This document shows positions 24,701 through 33,010 of a stretch of 35,126 nt of DNA, in pieces; positions within the stretch are counted from its first letter, which is position 1; each line of letters opens with the position of its first letter. A program made the position numbers and the translations under genes. The stretch is from NCBI GenBank assembly GCA_937949965.1, contig CALFBF010000112.1:1-35126 (forward strand), written 5' to 3'. This DNA comes from an uncultured Roseibacillus sp. Lineage in GTDB: Bacteria; Verrucomicrobiota; Verrucomicrobiia; Verrucomicrobiales; Akkermansiaceae. The notes beneath the pieces are model-generated. The model saw only the letters and a program-made list of their open reading frames with translations. It made no database searches and was not told where the DNA came from.

Positions 24701-26389
24701 GGTGAAGGCGGCCAACTCCCCGGACACAAGGTCAACAGCCTCATCGCCCGACTGCGAAATACTCAGCCCGGCGTTCAGCTCATCTCCCCTCCTCCTCACC
24801 ACGATATTTATAGTATCGAGGACTTGGCCCAGCTGATTCACGACCTCAAGGAAGTGAACCCCGCCGCCCGTATTACGGTCAAACTCGTAGCAGAAGCCGG
24901 AGTCGGCACCGTAGCCGCAGGAGTAGCAAAAGCATGTGCCGACAACATCCTCGTCTCAGGACATGACGGCGGCACCGCGGCCTCTCCACTATCCTCCACC
25001 AAACACTGTGGTCTCCCCTGGGAACTTGGGATCGCGGAAGCACAACAAACTCTCGTGATGAACAATCTCCGGGAACGAGTCGTTCTGCGAACAGATGGTG
25101 GTTTCCGCACCGGGCGCGATGTCGTCATCGGTGCCATGTTAGGTGCTGAACAATTCAACTTTGGCACCATTGCCATGATCGCAATGGGTTGCGTTTACGT
25201 TCGCAAGTGCCACCTCAACAACTGCCCAGTCGGAGTAGCAACTACTAATCCGAAGTGGCGTGCGAAGTTCAAAGGCACCGCCGACCACGTCGTTAACTTC
25301 ATGATGGGAGTAGCGGAAGAAGCACGCGAGCACATGGCGAGCCTCGGCATTCGCACCATCGAAGAGATGATTGGTCACACTCATCACCTCCGTCAACGCG
25401 AAGTGCCCGACCACCCGAAGGCTGCTACGGTAGACCTTTCCAAAGTGCTTCGCGAAGCAGTCCCTGCGGACGGGGGCAAACGCTACCGCACCCACGAACG
25501 CAATGTCGGCATCCACAAGCCCGCGCTTGATCTCCAGATTCTCGACGACTTGCGAGCACACACCAATACTGCGGCAGGCGACAATCCCGCCCAACAGCTG
25601 ATGGACAGCGCTCCTTTTGAGAAAACGTATCCGGTTGTGAACACTGACCGCAATATCGGCACGCGCCTCTCGGGCCGCATTGCCGAGGTCTATGGTAATC
25701 ACGACCTCCCCCCAGAAACGATCAAGCTCTCCTTCACAGGTTCAGCGGGACAATCCTTCGGCACCTTCCTCTGCAATGGCGTGCAACTCACCCTCATCGG
25801 TGAGGGCAACGACTACGTTGGTAAGGGCATGGCTGGTGGTTCCATCATCGTGCATCCGCCTCAAGAAATGTCTGGCGACTACCAACCCGCGGACAACTCC
25901 ATCGTCGGCAATACTCTACTCTACGGAGCCACGGGCGGAGAACTCTTCGTCAATGGTCGTGCTGGTGAGCGCTTCTGCGTGCGGAACTCCGGCGCCACTG
26001 CGGTCTGCGAAGGCGTAGGAGATCACGGCTGCGAATACATGACCAACGGCCTCGTGGCCATTCTTGGCTTAACAGGCAAGAACTTCGGCGCTGGCATGTC
26101 TGGTGGAGTAGCTTACGTCCTCGACCTCGACGGACAGTTCCAATCTCGTCTGAACCCTGAGATGGTGGTGGCCCTCCCCGTTGCCCGTCAGATTGACATC
26201 GACGAAGCCCAAAGCCTCATCGAAGCTCACTTTAAAAAGACGGGCTCTCCACGGGCGAAAGAACTTCTCGCCGACTGGGAAAAGACCCTCCATCGTCTCT
26301 TGCGCGTGATCCCAAAAGATCGTCACACTCTCGAACTTGAGGAAGCCAAGCACGAATCTGCAGTCGAAGTGGAAACTGCTAAAAATTAA
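21767..26389 (+). CDS. gltB: Glutamate synthase, large (alpha) subunit
   Basis: A 1540-residue enzyme making glutamate from glutamine and 2-oxoglutarate. Domains in order: a class II glutaminase domain whose catalytic cysteine is Cys29 (DNCGMGAIAHLGG), implying a 28-residue propeptide to be removed; further marks CHNGEINTVRGNRNWW and LDRNGLRPSRYT. A central linker domain follows. The FMN synthase domain contains GGKSDSGEGGEDTRRF and KPGEGGQLPGHKV. The 3Fe-4S cysteines are in C-x5-C-x4-C (GCVYVRKCHLNNCPVG). The last domain is a glycine-rich beta-helix (GSIIVHPP, GATGGELFVNGRAGERF). The ATG at 21767 is preferred over TTG at 21713. No gltD small subunit follows, so it may be ferredoxin-dependent or gltD may lie elsewhere. 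Confidence 0.95.
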   Translation: MTSHSPYHPDFTPDSSATLHSFGNERDNCGMGAIAHLGGKRSYEIIERAIDSVCNMTHRGAIDADGKTGDGSGILTQIPRQLFSRELDKLGYKINHIDDLAIGVFFLPADDAAVAKSIQEAAVSLAKGRGITFLGWREVPVQPNELGKLAAASQPNIQHLLLAKPTDWDGDQFERQLYLVRRSLERQFAEVPNFYIPTLSGRLLSYKGLAMPATLQAFYSDLQDSDFQVSLALYHQRFSTNTFPAWPLGQPFRMMCHNGEINTVRGNRNWWASREEFFEHEVWGSDVDLLKDVMSGKESDSSSLDHALEILVLSGRPLEHAMCMLVPPAFRHDLELSEEVRDFFHYHRSFAEPWDGPAGLVFTDGTKVCASLDRNGLRPSRYTLTEDGLLIIGSESGTSPVPDGDISSRGRLGPGQMISANTETGELLFDQEIKNSLAAKQNYGKWVDENRVELKKFVSHNAHSPTCEYNAVELSQHQVAQGVTAEDLDMIFPPMVKGSQEAVFSMGDDIPLAPLSRYPRLLFTYFKQLFAQVTNPPIDPIREWAVMTLAAGLGRERNILSESPEHGRILHLESAILFEQEIEYIKEREAHGFKTAVLDTTFAVEDGAFGLRTAVEALCKAAEKAVDDGAEILILSDKKLCSVRAAMPSLMVTGAVHHYLTKKRKRLRASLVIETGEARDTHQLACLFGYGATAVCPYLGYATARAILNDEKLNKKHKFPEDLTPEIAMANYRKALEKGLLKIMSKMGISVLNSYQGAQTFEALGVGAEVVDFCFTGTITRIGGVGFNEIAHETLTRHQTAFAEPTSEPLDLGDPGYNRYRKTGEAHAISTDVISNLHTFVKNNKKEDYDDYVKASLENNPITIKDLLEFRLEDAKAIPLEEVEPASEIVKRFTTAAMSLGALSPEAHETLAIAMNRLGGKSDSGEGGEDTRRFEPYPNGDLARSAIKQVASGRFGVSAHYLVNCDEIEIKMAQGAKPGEGGQLPGHKVNSLIARLRNTQPGVQLISPPPHHDIYSIEDLAQLIHDLKEVNPAARITVKLVAEAGVGTVAAGVAKACADNILVSGHDGGTAASPLSSTKHCGLPWELGIAEAQQTLVMNNLRERVVLRTDGGFRTGRDVVIGAMLGAEQFNFGTIAMIAMGCVYVRKCHLNNCPVGVATTNPKWRAKFKGTADHVVNFMMGVAEEAREHMASLGIRTIEEMIGHTHHLRQREVPDHPKAATVDLSKVLREAVPADGGKRYRTHERNVGIHKPALDLQILDDLRAHTNTAAGDNPAQQLMDSAPFEKTYPVVNTDRNIGTRLSGRIAEVYGNHDLPPETIKLSFTGSAGQSFGTFLCNGVQLTLIGEGNDYVGKGMAGGSIIVHPPQEMSGDYQPADNSIVGNTLLYGATGGELFVNGRAGERFCVRNSGATAVCEGVGDHGCEYMTNGLVAILGLTGKNFGAGMSGGVAYVLDLDGQFQSRLNPEMVVALPVARQIDIDEAQSLIEAHFKKTGSPRAKELLADWEKTLHRLLRVIPKDRHTLELEEAKHESAVEVETAKN

Positions 26390-26478
26390 GCGATTCTGAA
26401 AAATATGCCCGGCTCCAATCTTCTCTCTGGCTCACTTCTTGCTAAGAATTGGGTAACGAATATCGTAAATCTATAATT

Positions 26479-27105
26479 ATGCCCAATCTCAGCTTCACCA
26501 TCCCAGGTCAGTCACCCCTGCCCTACAGCATTCCCCTAGACACCGAAGCGCTTGTGATCGGTCGTTCCGCCGAGTGCAACATCGTCCTCGATCACCCCTC
26601 GGTCTCCTCACAACACTGTGAACTGAGTCGAGTACCGGGTGGCTTTGTGCTGCGAGACCTGAACTCTACAAATGGAATTCACCTCGGGGAAAAGCAGATG
26701 GAAGCCATCGATCTGTTAGGCGGCACCGTAGCCCAAGTTGGCGACATCGTAGTTACCAACGAAGTTAGCGAAGAAGAAGAGGTCGTCTTTTCCGAAGAGA
26801 AATTTAAGTCTCAACAAAAGAAGAAAAAGATCGCGAAACCAAAAGCAACTCCTAAAGCGAAACCGACTCCCGCCGTTCGCCCTGGCTACCCAGGCACTTC
26901 GACCTTCCAGCCCAAGCCCGATACCAGCGGCCGGGACTTCGCAATCTTCTTAGCCTGTGCTGCCGCTGCCGTCTTCGCCTTCTACATCGGCCTCAATACC
27001 GCCTACCGTGCCACTATCCCCAAAGAAGATCGTCTTGGCAAAAGTGTCTGGAACGACAAGATCATGGGCAAAAGCGCGGAAGAAGAATCCACAGAAGAGT
27101 CCTAG
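26479..27105 (+). CDS. FHA-domain protein with C-terminal membrane anchor
   Basis: A 208-residue protein of no recognised specific family. The N-terminal FHA fold (about 1-95) has the phosphothreonine-binding residues: GRSAECNIVL (28-37), SSQHCEL with Ser-x-x-His (43-49), and NSTNGIHLG (62-70). Then comes an acidic stretch (EVSEEEEVVFSEEK), a Lys/Pro/Ala-rich linker (112-137), one transmembrane segment (about 154-172, FAIFLACAAAAVFAFYIGL) and a short charged tail. FHA domains bind phosphothreonine peptides made by Ser/Thr kinases, so it is probably a membrane-linked adaptor in such signalling; no kinase is nearby. The start at ATG 26479 gives MPNLSFTI just before the first FHA strand. It stands 89 bases after gltB and could be co-transcribed. 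Confidence 0.8.
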   Translation: MPNLSFTIPGQSPLPYSIPLDTEALVIGRSAECNIVLDHPSVSSQHCELSRVPGGFVLRDLNSTNGIHLGEKQMEAIDLLGGTVAQVGDIVVTNEVSEEEEVVFSEEKFKSQQKKKKIAKPKATPKAKPTPAVRPGYPGTSTFQPKPDTSGRDFAIFLACAAAAVFAFYIGLNTAYRATIPKEDRLGKSVWNDKIMGKSAEEESTEES

Positions 27106-27273
27106 GGAATAATCCTCCCAGAAAAGTAGCTAGTTTACTACTATTTGTCTACAAGGGCCCTAACTAGGGAAAGAAGTTACTCAAAGCAGGTTTCATCCTT
27201 AAGGAAGTGGAACTGAGCTGAGCAGGGAATTTTCACAAACAAAAATTTACACTAAGGCATCTCCTAGGACCCA

Positions 27274-29655
27274 TTAAGACTTCCGATTACGCTTCTTTTT
27301 AACAGATGATTCCCGCTTTTGTTTTGGCCCCGATTTGGAAGCTCTTTTGCTGTTTTTTCCTGATTGAGAATGGGAAGCCCTAGACGCTTTCTTAGCAGTT
27401 TTGCGAGACGGTCTTTTTTTCTTAGGACTACCCTTCTTCGGAGAATTTTCTTGGGGAGGAAGTTCGGCGATTTCAACGATCTCGAAATCCACTCGCTGCT
27501 CGATGAAGTCAATCTTGTGAGCCTTCAGCTTAACGGGCACTCCGCCATGGAGTCGTTGTTCACGATTCTCGAAATGCGGACCTGAACTATTAAAGCGCCA
27601 TCCTCGTCCAGGGAGGTCTTCGTTCTTAACAAGTCCCTTCTGCATAATGTCAGTCGCTTCTACGAACAACCCCATCGACCTAACCTCAGTAACGACGCCA
27701 GTAAAAATCGGTGGTTCTTCGCTCATGCGAGTCATTTCTAACCATTCTAACAACTTGAGAGTCTTAGTCTCTTGTTCCGCAAAACTCGAGTTGCGTTCCG
27801 TTTCGGAGATGTGAACAGCGGCTTCTTTGCAGTCCTTTTGACGAAGAGTGCGGTCCGGTTTTTCTGGACGATTTTTGAGTAAATCTTGCAAGGCGCGGTG
27901 AACAACAAGATCAGCGTAACGTCGGATCGGGCTCGTGAAGTGAGCGTAGTCAGCCTTAGCCAAACCATAGTGGCCAAGAGGCTCTTCCGAGTATTCCGCA
28001 CGGCGTAGACTGCGTAGGAGACCGAGTTTGATATTATGCTCTTCAGGGGTTCCGATTGCCTGATCGAGGAGAGATTGCACATGAGCTCGATTGGTGAGGT
28101 CCCCAACTTGATAACCATGGGCGCGAGCCATTTCCCCAAATTCCATTAACTTCTCGGGATCGGGATCATCGTGAATGCGATAGATAGCAGGCTTCTGTCG
28201 GTCGCGGAGAACCTTGGCCACAGCCTCGTTGGCGGCAAGCATGCATTCCTCGATGAGTTGATGGCTCTCGCAATGCTCGACCTTCACATATCCGGTCGCG
28301 GCCTTGCTCTCGTCATCGACCAAGACCTTGATCTCGTCCATCTCCATATCGAGAGCCCCTCGTTTGAAGCGCCGTTTGCGAAGCACGCTGGCGAGTTTCC
28401 ATGCCTCGGGGATCATGGTTTCGAGTTCCTTCTTTAAAGAACCCGTAAAGCGCTTCGGCACTTGTCCACCATCGAGAACGACTTGGGCATCTTCGTAGGC
28501 CAACTTCGCCTGACTGTTGATAAAGGCATCGACGAAGATACTCTTGGTCATCAGTCCTTGGGCATCAAAGTCCATCACCGCACACTTGGTGAGACGGACC
28601 TCATCCGGTCGTAACGAACAAATGCCATTACTCAGGGTCTCAGGCAACATCGGTAAAACGCGATCTACTAGGTATGTCGAGTTTCCGCGTTTGAGAGCTT
28701 CCTTATCGAGCTGAGTGCCGGGCTTCACATAATGGGAAACATCCGCGATGTGCACTGCCAGTTGCCAACCACCGTCTTTTTTGCGCTCGACCCAGATGGC
28801 ATCGTCGTGATCTTTGGCGTCAGCAGGATCGATGGTGATGACCAATCGATCGGTCCAGTCCTCGCGGCGCGCCTTCTCCTTATCGGGCACCGCTACCGCA
28901 ACTGTCTCGGCTTCGGACATCACCTGTTCAGGGAAGTCGGTCTGTAAACCGTACTTGTGAACGACTCCTAAGATATCGACTCCTGGGCTATCGGGCCAAC
29001 CGATAATCTCTTCGACCTGTCCACGTGGATCTTCCCCCTTACGCCACTCGATGAGCTTTACCGCCACCTTTTGTCCATCTCGAGCATCAGGCGCGGGAGC
29101 AACCTCCAGCGTTTGCGGAAGAGCTTCGGAATCTGGTTGAACATAGGAGAATCCCTTACGATCAAAGTAGGTGCCGACCACCAAGCGGTCCGTCCGTTTA
29201 ACAATACGCTCAAGCGAGCCTTGCGGATCAATCTCGCCATCACGGCCGCGCTTCAGAACCACCTTCACTTCTACGGTATCACCGTCCATCGCGACTCCGG
29301 TGCGGCTACTGGGAATGTAAATGCGCTTAATGGCATCGAGGTCAAAGCCACTCTGCTCGTTAGCAACCTCATTATGGTCGGGGTAGACGGTGCCGTGTCC
29401 TTTTGGGAAAATGCGAATGCGTCCGATGATGAGTCCTTTTCCTCCGCTCCCACCTGCTGGGGCCGGTTCTATACGCGCCTTCTTGCCAGGTTTGAGAGCG
29501 CCTTCTTCTATCATTGCTGCGAGGATGCGGCGGAACTCAGCCCTTTCGTTGGGGGCAAGTTCTAGCTGGCGCGCCATCTCGCTTTTAGTCAGCGGTCGGG
29601 CTCCTTCTTGGCTGAGTAGCTCAAGGATGCGTTTGCGGATCTTTTTTTCGTTCAC
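27274..29655 (-). CDS. rnr: Ribonuclease R
   Basis: A 793-residue 3'-5' exoribonuclease that degrades structured RNA. In order: an N-terminal winged-helix region (about 1-60), cold-shock domains (about 75-260), the RNB catalytic domain with Asp276, Asp282, Asp284 and Asp285 in TIDPADAKDHDDA, then PMLPETLSNGICSLRPDE and HFTSPIRRYADLVVHR. An S1 domain (FTGVVTEVRSMGLFVEA) follows, and a strongly basic Lys/Arg/Ser tail of about 60 residues ends the protein, as in E. coli RNase R. The start codon is GTG at 29655. It converges on the FHA gene with 168 bases between stops, in which only weak inverted repeats (for example CCCTA/TAGGG) are seen. Confidence 0.95.
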   Translation of the reverse strand: MNEKKIRKRILELLSQEGARPLTKSEMARQLELAPNERAEFRRILAAMIEEGALKPGKKARIEPAPAGGSGGKGLIIGRIRIFPKGHGTVYPDHNEVANEQSGFDLDAIKRIYIPSSRTGVAMDGDTVEVKVVLKRGRDGEIDPQGSLERIVKRTDRLVVGTYFDRKGFSYVQPDSEALPQTLEVAPAPDARDGQKVAVKLIEWRKGEDPRGQVEEIIGWPDSPGVDILGVVHKYGLQTDFPEQVMSEAETVAVAVPDKEKARREDWTDRLVITIDPADAKDHDDAIWVERKKDGGWQLAVHIADVSHYVKPGTQLDKEALKRGNSTYLVDRVLPMLPETLSNGICSLRPDEVRLTKCAVMDFDAQGLMTKSIFVDAFINSQAKLAYEDAQVVLDGGQVPKRFTGSLKKELETMIPEAWKLASVLRKRRFKRGALDMEMDEIKVLVDDESKAATGYVKVEHCESHQLIEECMLAANEAVAKVLRDRQKPAIYRIHDDPDPEKLMEFGEMARAHGYQVGDLTNRAHVQSLLDQAIGTPEEHNIKLGLLRSLRRAEYSEEPLGHYGLAKADYAHFTSPIRRYADLVVHRALQDLLKNRPEKPDRTLRQKDCKEAAVHISETERNSSFAEQETKTLKLLEWLEMTRMSEEPPIFTGVVTEVRSMGLFVEATDIMQKGLVKNEDLPGRGWRFNSSGPHFENREQRLHGGVPVKLKAHKIDFIEQRVDFEIVEIAELPPQENSPKKGSPKKKRPSRKTAKKASRASHSQSGKNSKRASKSGPKQKRESSVKKKRNRKS

Positions 29656-29747
29656 AGTTCTATCAGTAAAAAATTTTAATTACGAAACCTCTCGTAGTTG
29701 AAACACCTTCTCAGAGTCAGAGTGCACGCCGAGTTTGAGCCCTTAGA

Positions 29748-29771
29748 AAAGCTCTTTTCAGAGAGAGCTTT
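29748..29771 (-). terminator. Likely terminator behind the M23 peptidase gene
   Basis: A perfect 8-bp inverted repeat AAAGCTCT/AGAGCTTT around an 8-base loop. On the minus strand it is followed by a short T-rich tail (TCTAAG after CTTT), about 70 bases past the M23 stop and upstream of rnr. The T-run is short, so efficiency is doubtful. Confidence 0.5.
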
Positions 29772-29842
29772 GACGGTCAAAAAAAGGTGGAAGCAAGATT
29801 GTGTGAAGGGCGATAGCTGGGAAAAAGCACCCGCACAGATTC

Positions 29843-30871
29843 TCAATTTCGCTTCGGAAAATCGTCGGTAATGAGGGAGATGAAACGACTCCCAGACGAG
29901 GTGAGGGTGGCAGTCGAACCCGTTCCTGTCAATCTCCCAATCGTGTAGTGACGATGATCAATCCGAGTAGAACGCACGTAAGTCACCGTTGGTTTACTTA
30001 CTTCGCGATTGCTCAAAGCCACTCCAATCAAGAAGCCCGAACGGGTGAAGGCCATCTCCCAAGACTTACTTGCCTTGTTATGATTCCCGAATTGCATCCA
30101 ACGGTAACGCTGAACGATAGGTAAGGCTCCAGCTGTCTTCCGAGGCACTGTGATGCGGTAATGCTGTGGCAGAGCGTGGATGTATTTCGCGAGATTAAAG
30201 TTCCGGTTCTTGCGCATCTCTAGATAGATCTCCGCAAGATCGAGCCCGAACAAGTTCTGCCCATTGTGGTTCCCATGAGGATTGGCGGCATTGAGGAAAT
30301 CATTATAACTCGTCGAGCCCATGATATTAAGCTCCAAATGAAGATGGGCGCGTGAATTGTTAAGACCACGCCCCGTTGAACCTAAAATGCCCAAGACCGA
30401 ACCTGGCGAAACCTGCTGCCCAACCTGCACTGCTGTGGAGGCCAGATGAGCATAGAGCGAATACATGGGCCCGTATCCGAAGTCGTGTTGCACCACGACA
30501 TACTTGCCATAGTTCGAGCGGCTTGACACAGGGTTGACGTAGGCGACCCGTCCCGCACTGATAGACTTGACGGGGTCGGTGGGAATGCTCCGAGCATCCC
30601 GCGCTACGGGGCGGATATCGAGCCCCTCATGGAAACGTGTATAGACGCGTCCTTGCCCACCGAAGTCGCGTGCATTTCTAACAAATCCCCAAGACCCCGA
30701 CTCCGGTGGTCTCGTTTTGAGATCAGTTGGCATGTAGAAGGCTGCCAAATCTCCTCGGAAAAGAGCATCATTAGCAGTGGGCAGCTTTAAGGAAAATCGC
30801 TGGGCCGAAACAGATCCCACCGTGAGGCAAGATAAGAGGGAGAAAACGATGGTGCGAAAAGAACGTCTCAT
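29843..30871 (-). CDS. Secreted M23-family peptidase (LytM-like)
   Basis: A 342-residue exported protein. The signal peptide MRRSFRTIVFSLLSCLTVGSVSA is followed by an M23 domain with zinc ligands His81 and Asp85 (HEGLDI) and His178 in HLHLE, and catalytic-type histidines at 142 (YAHL) and 176. All key residues are present, so it should be an active endopeptidase, probably cutting peptidoglycan cross-links. About 150 residues follow the M23 domain and match no family I recognise. ATG at 30871 overlaps the stop of the upstream gene (ATGA), which fixes the start and suggests translational coupling. Six further residues upstream in frame are unlikely to be used. Confidence 0.87.
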   Translation of the reverse strand: MRRSFRTIVFSLLSCLTVGSVSAQRFSLKLPTANDALFRGDLAAFYMPTDLKTRPPESGSWGFVRNARDFGGQGRVYTRFHEGLDIRPVARDARSIPTDPVKSISAGRVAYVNPVSSRSNYGKYVVVQHDFGYGPMYSLYAHLASTAVQVGQQVSPGSVLGILGSTGRGLNNSRAHLHLELNIMGSTSYNDFLNAANPHGNHNGQNLFGLDLAEIYLEMRKNRNFNLAKYIHALPQHYRITVPRKTAGALPIVQRYRWMQFGNHNKASKSWEMAFTRSGFLIGVALSNREVSKPTVTYVRSTRIDHRHYTIGRLTGTGSTATLTSSGSRFISLITDDFPKRN

Positions 30872-31359
30872 TTTTTGCGCTGCGCTTTCCACTCTTTCGC
30901 CGTTTGTCCAATGCGAGGCATCATACTATCGGCGAGACCAATCTCACGCGTAGTGATTCCCTGCCAAACTACGATGAGACCATCATTAATCGCTTTATCA
31001 ATCTTGATAACGTCCAAAGCGCGCCCATTGACCCGAGCCATCAGGAGTTTCCCAAGATTCGCATTAGTAATTGCTGATAGCCGGCGGGCTCCAACGCGGT
31101 TGAGCTTAAACATCATGCCATAAGTGATGCCATCATCAGCGGGAAACGGTCGGAAAGACTCAATATCAACCGTCGAAATCTCGGGTGAAAGGCGGAAGAA
31201 AACTCGTCTCCCAGCGACCTCCTGGGGAACGGACATTTTGGGACCATCGCTGTCTGCTCCTTGGAGATTAAATTGCACCACTAGGCGGTCATCTTTCTTT
31301 CCTCCGGCCAAAAGACCGAGGGTGGTGACCAGCCATATTGCTATGATTGCTGTCTTCAT
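30868..31359 (-). CDS. Secreted protein resembling the P1 head subdomain of SecD
   Basis: A 163-residue protein with an N-terminal signal (MKTAIIAIWLVTTLGLLAGG) and no other membrane segment. The mature part reads like the SecDF periplasmic P1 head: FKLNRVGARRLSAITNANLGKLLMARVNGRALDV, followed by KIDKAINDGLIVVWQGIT, matching the pattern FxL-x4-A-x2-L-x2-IT-x2-N-x-GK seen in SecD. The SecD membrane domain is absent, so it is not a translocase. The gene stop overlaps the M23 start by ATGA and it follows the pseudouridine synthase gene by 34 bases, suggesting an operon. The role is unknown; a periplasmic partner of the peptidase is a guess. No lipobox cysteine is present. The SecD resemblance is by eye. 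Confidence 0.72.
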   Translation of the reverse strand: MKTAIIAIWLVTTLGLLAGGKKDDRLVVQFNLQGADSDGPKMSVPQEVAGRRVFFRLSPEISTVDIESFRPFPADDGITYGMMFKLNRVGARRLSAITNANLGKLLMARVNGRALDVIKIDKAINDGLIVVWQGITTREIGLADSMMPRIGQTAKEWKAQRKK

Positions 31360-31393
31360 CTCCCTGATTCTTTATCGGAAACTTTCTCTAAGG

Positions 31394-32140
31394 TCAAAGA
31401 CCGACCTCGCCAGTTTTTGCAAACTCTCTCCCTGAATTGATTATCAATTTGAACACGGCGCTGAGTTCATCCTCTGTTAAAAACCGCCAATGCCCAAGCG
31501 CGAGAGAACCATCCAGTCGCAACGGCCCCATGGCTTCGCGATGTAAGGCCACAACCTTGAGCCCAAAGTGAGCGAACATCCGTTTCACCTGATGATGCTT
31601 TCCTTCGTAAATGGTCAGACGATGCTCGTAATCACTGAGACTCTCGACCTGAGCAGGCTGGGTGGTCACCCCCTCCTTCGCCAACCACATCCCTTGCTGC
31701 AAAGTCTCCCTCATCTCAGCTAACAGGGGACCATCGCAGCAGACGTGGTAAACCTTGCCCACCTTTTGTTCAGGTCGCGTGAGGGCTTCTGAGAATCGAC
31801 CATCATTGGTGAGGACAACGAGCCCACTAGTGAACCGATCCAATCGCCCGGCGAGATGGAGCTCACCAGCCCAGGGCTCCGCAATGAGGTCAATCACCGT
31901 TTCATGCTCTTCATCAACGGTAGCACTGACCACTCCGAGAGGCTTGTGAAGCATCAAGTAACGAGGTGTTTTTTGGGAAAGAACTCGGTCCCCGCATTCC
32001 ACCGTGGCGAAGGGTGAAAGAAGAAGCTGTCCATCACGCACCACCGCACCATCCACACGAACCTCACCGCGCGAGAGACGGAGACGCACTTCACGGCGGC
32101 CCCAATTTCCCTTTGATTTTAAAACACGCTCCAGCTTCAC
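31394..32140 (-). CDS. RsuA/RluB-type pseudouridine synthase
   Basis: A 248-residue RNA-modifying enzyme. An N-terminal S4 RNA-binding domain (about 1-48) precedes the catalytic domain: YLMLHKPLGVVSATVDEEH, the catalytic Asp101 in GRLDRFTSGLVVLTNDG, KVYHVCCDG, and YEGKHHQVKRMFAHFG. The HKPLGVVSAT start and the single-step GRLD motif fit the RsuA family (16S rRNA U516 or 23S sites). The usual GRLDxDTTGL is here GRLDRFTSGL, a small deviation. The start codon is GTG at 32140. The stop is TGA. It is the first of three same-strand genes with the SecD-head-like protein and the M23 peptidase. Which uridine it modifies cannot be told. Confidence 0.87.
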   Translation of the reverse strand: MKLERVLKSKGNWGRREVRLRLSRGEVRVDGAVVRDGQLLLSPFATVECGDRVLSQKTPRYLMLHKPLGVVSATVDEEHETVIDLIAEPWAGELHLAGRLDRFTSGLVVLTNDGRFSEALTRPEQKVGKVYHVCCDGPLLAEMRETLQQGMWLAKEGVTTQPAQVESLSDYEHRLTIYEGKHHQVKRMFAHFGLKVVALHREAMGPLRLDGSLALGHWRFLTEDELSAVFKLIINSGREFAKTGEVGL

Positions 32141-32230
32141 CGATCCTCAAAAAAGGTGATAATGGAATGAGCGATACGATGAAGTCTAATTCTCATCATT
32201 TCATCATTAGACATTCTTTAGAACGGTAGC

Positions 32231-32935
32231 ATGGTGCCGTCTATGGCACATCTTCTCTTCGTTGGCGGGAACTCAGGCATCGGTCTGGAAACCGCTCAAA
32301 AACTACACTCGCAAGGTCACCAAATCACGGCCGCGGTGCGAAACGCCGCTCCCCTACAGGAATTAGGAATCCCGTGTCAGTCTTTCGACGCTACTGACGT
32401 CAGTCCTTTGGAACTACCCAGCCAGCTCGACGGACTTCTCTACTTCCCCGGCACCATTAATCTGAAACCGTTTCATCGCCTCACCCGGGAGGAATTCCTA
32501 ACAGATTATCAAATCAATACACTCGCCGCCATTGAGGTCATTCAGCAGGCTCTCCCAGCCCTCAAAAAATCACCGACGGCCTCGCTCGTCCTGTTCTCGA
32601 CTGTCGCGGTCCAGACTGGGATGCCTTTCCATGCTTCCATCGCCGCGGCCAAGGGCGCCATCGAAGGTCTCACTCGGTCCCTCGCTGCCGAGTTCGCGCC
32701 CAAGATTCGAGTCAATGCCATCGCGCCCTCTCTAACAGACACCCCTCTGGCAACCAGCTTACTCGCCAACGACGCACGCCGTGAGGCAGCCGCCGAACGT
32801 CATCCGCTGAAAAGAATCGCGACCGCAGAGGAACTCGCTAATCTCGCTAGCTATCTCGTCTCCCCAGAGTCCGCTCCACTCACCGGGCAGATCCTACACC
32901 CGGACAATGGCATTTCTTCGCTGAAGCTTTTTTAA
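32231..32935 (+). CDS. Short-chain dehydrogenase/reductase family protein lacking the catalytic tyrosine
   Basis: A 234-residue Rossmann-fold protein. The dinucleotide-binding motif GGNSGIG is at 12-18, an aspartate sits in the adenine pocket (FDATDV), and the usual NAG loop is replaced by YFPGTINLKPF. Ser123 (FSTVA) and Lys141 (AAAKGA) are in place, but the YxxxK position is isoleucine (Ile137 in HASIAAAKGAIEGL). The C-terminal RVNAIAPSLTDTPLA and PLTGQILHPDNG are regular SDR features. I recall a subgroup of SDRs with valine or isoleucine there, so this is likely ancestral for its branch rather than decay. Activity as an oxidoreductase is doubtful. Two starts are possible, ATG 32231 and ATG 32243; the second begins MAHLLFVGGNSG. 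It precedes purB by 75 bases. Confidence 0.83.
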   Translation: MVPSMAHLLFVGGNSGIGLETAQKLHSQGHQITAAVRNAAPLQELGIPCQSFDATDVSPLELPSQLDGLLYFPGTINLKPFHRLTREEFLTDYQINTLAAIEVIQQALPALKKSPTASLVLFSTVAVQTGMPFHASIAAAKGAIEGLTRSLAAEFAPKIRVNAIAPSLTDTPLATSLLANDARREAAAERHPLKRIATAEELANLASYLVSPESAPLTGQILHPDNGISSLKLF

Positions 32936-33010
32936 GGGCATCTGTGAGGACGATTTCTCCCTCAAAATTGACTTAACACGGGAGAATTCTGGTCCACACT
33001 CCCGCCGCAC

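Noticed and set aside
31394-31396. TGA ending the RsuA-like gene as a recoded codon
   Set aside because: The family domain is complete before it and what follows is not conserved; it is an ordinary stop.
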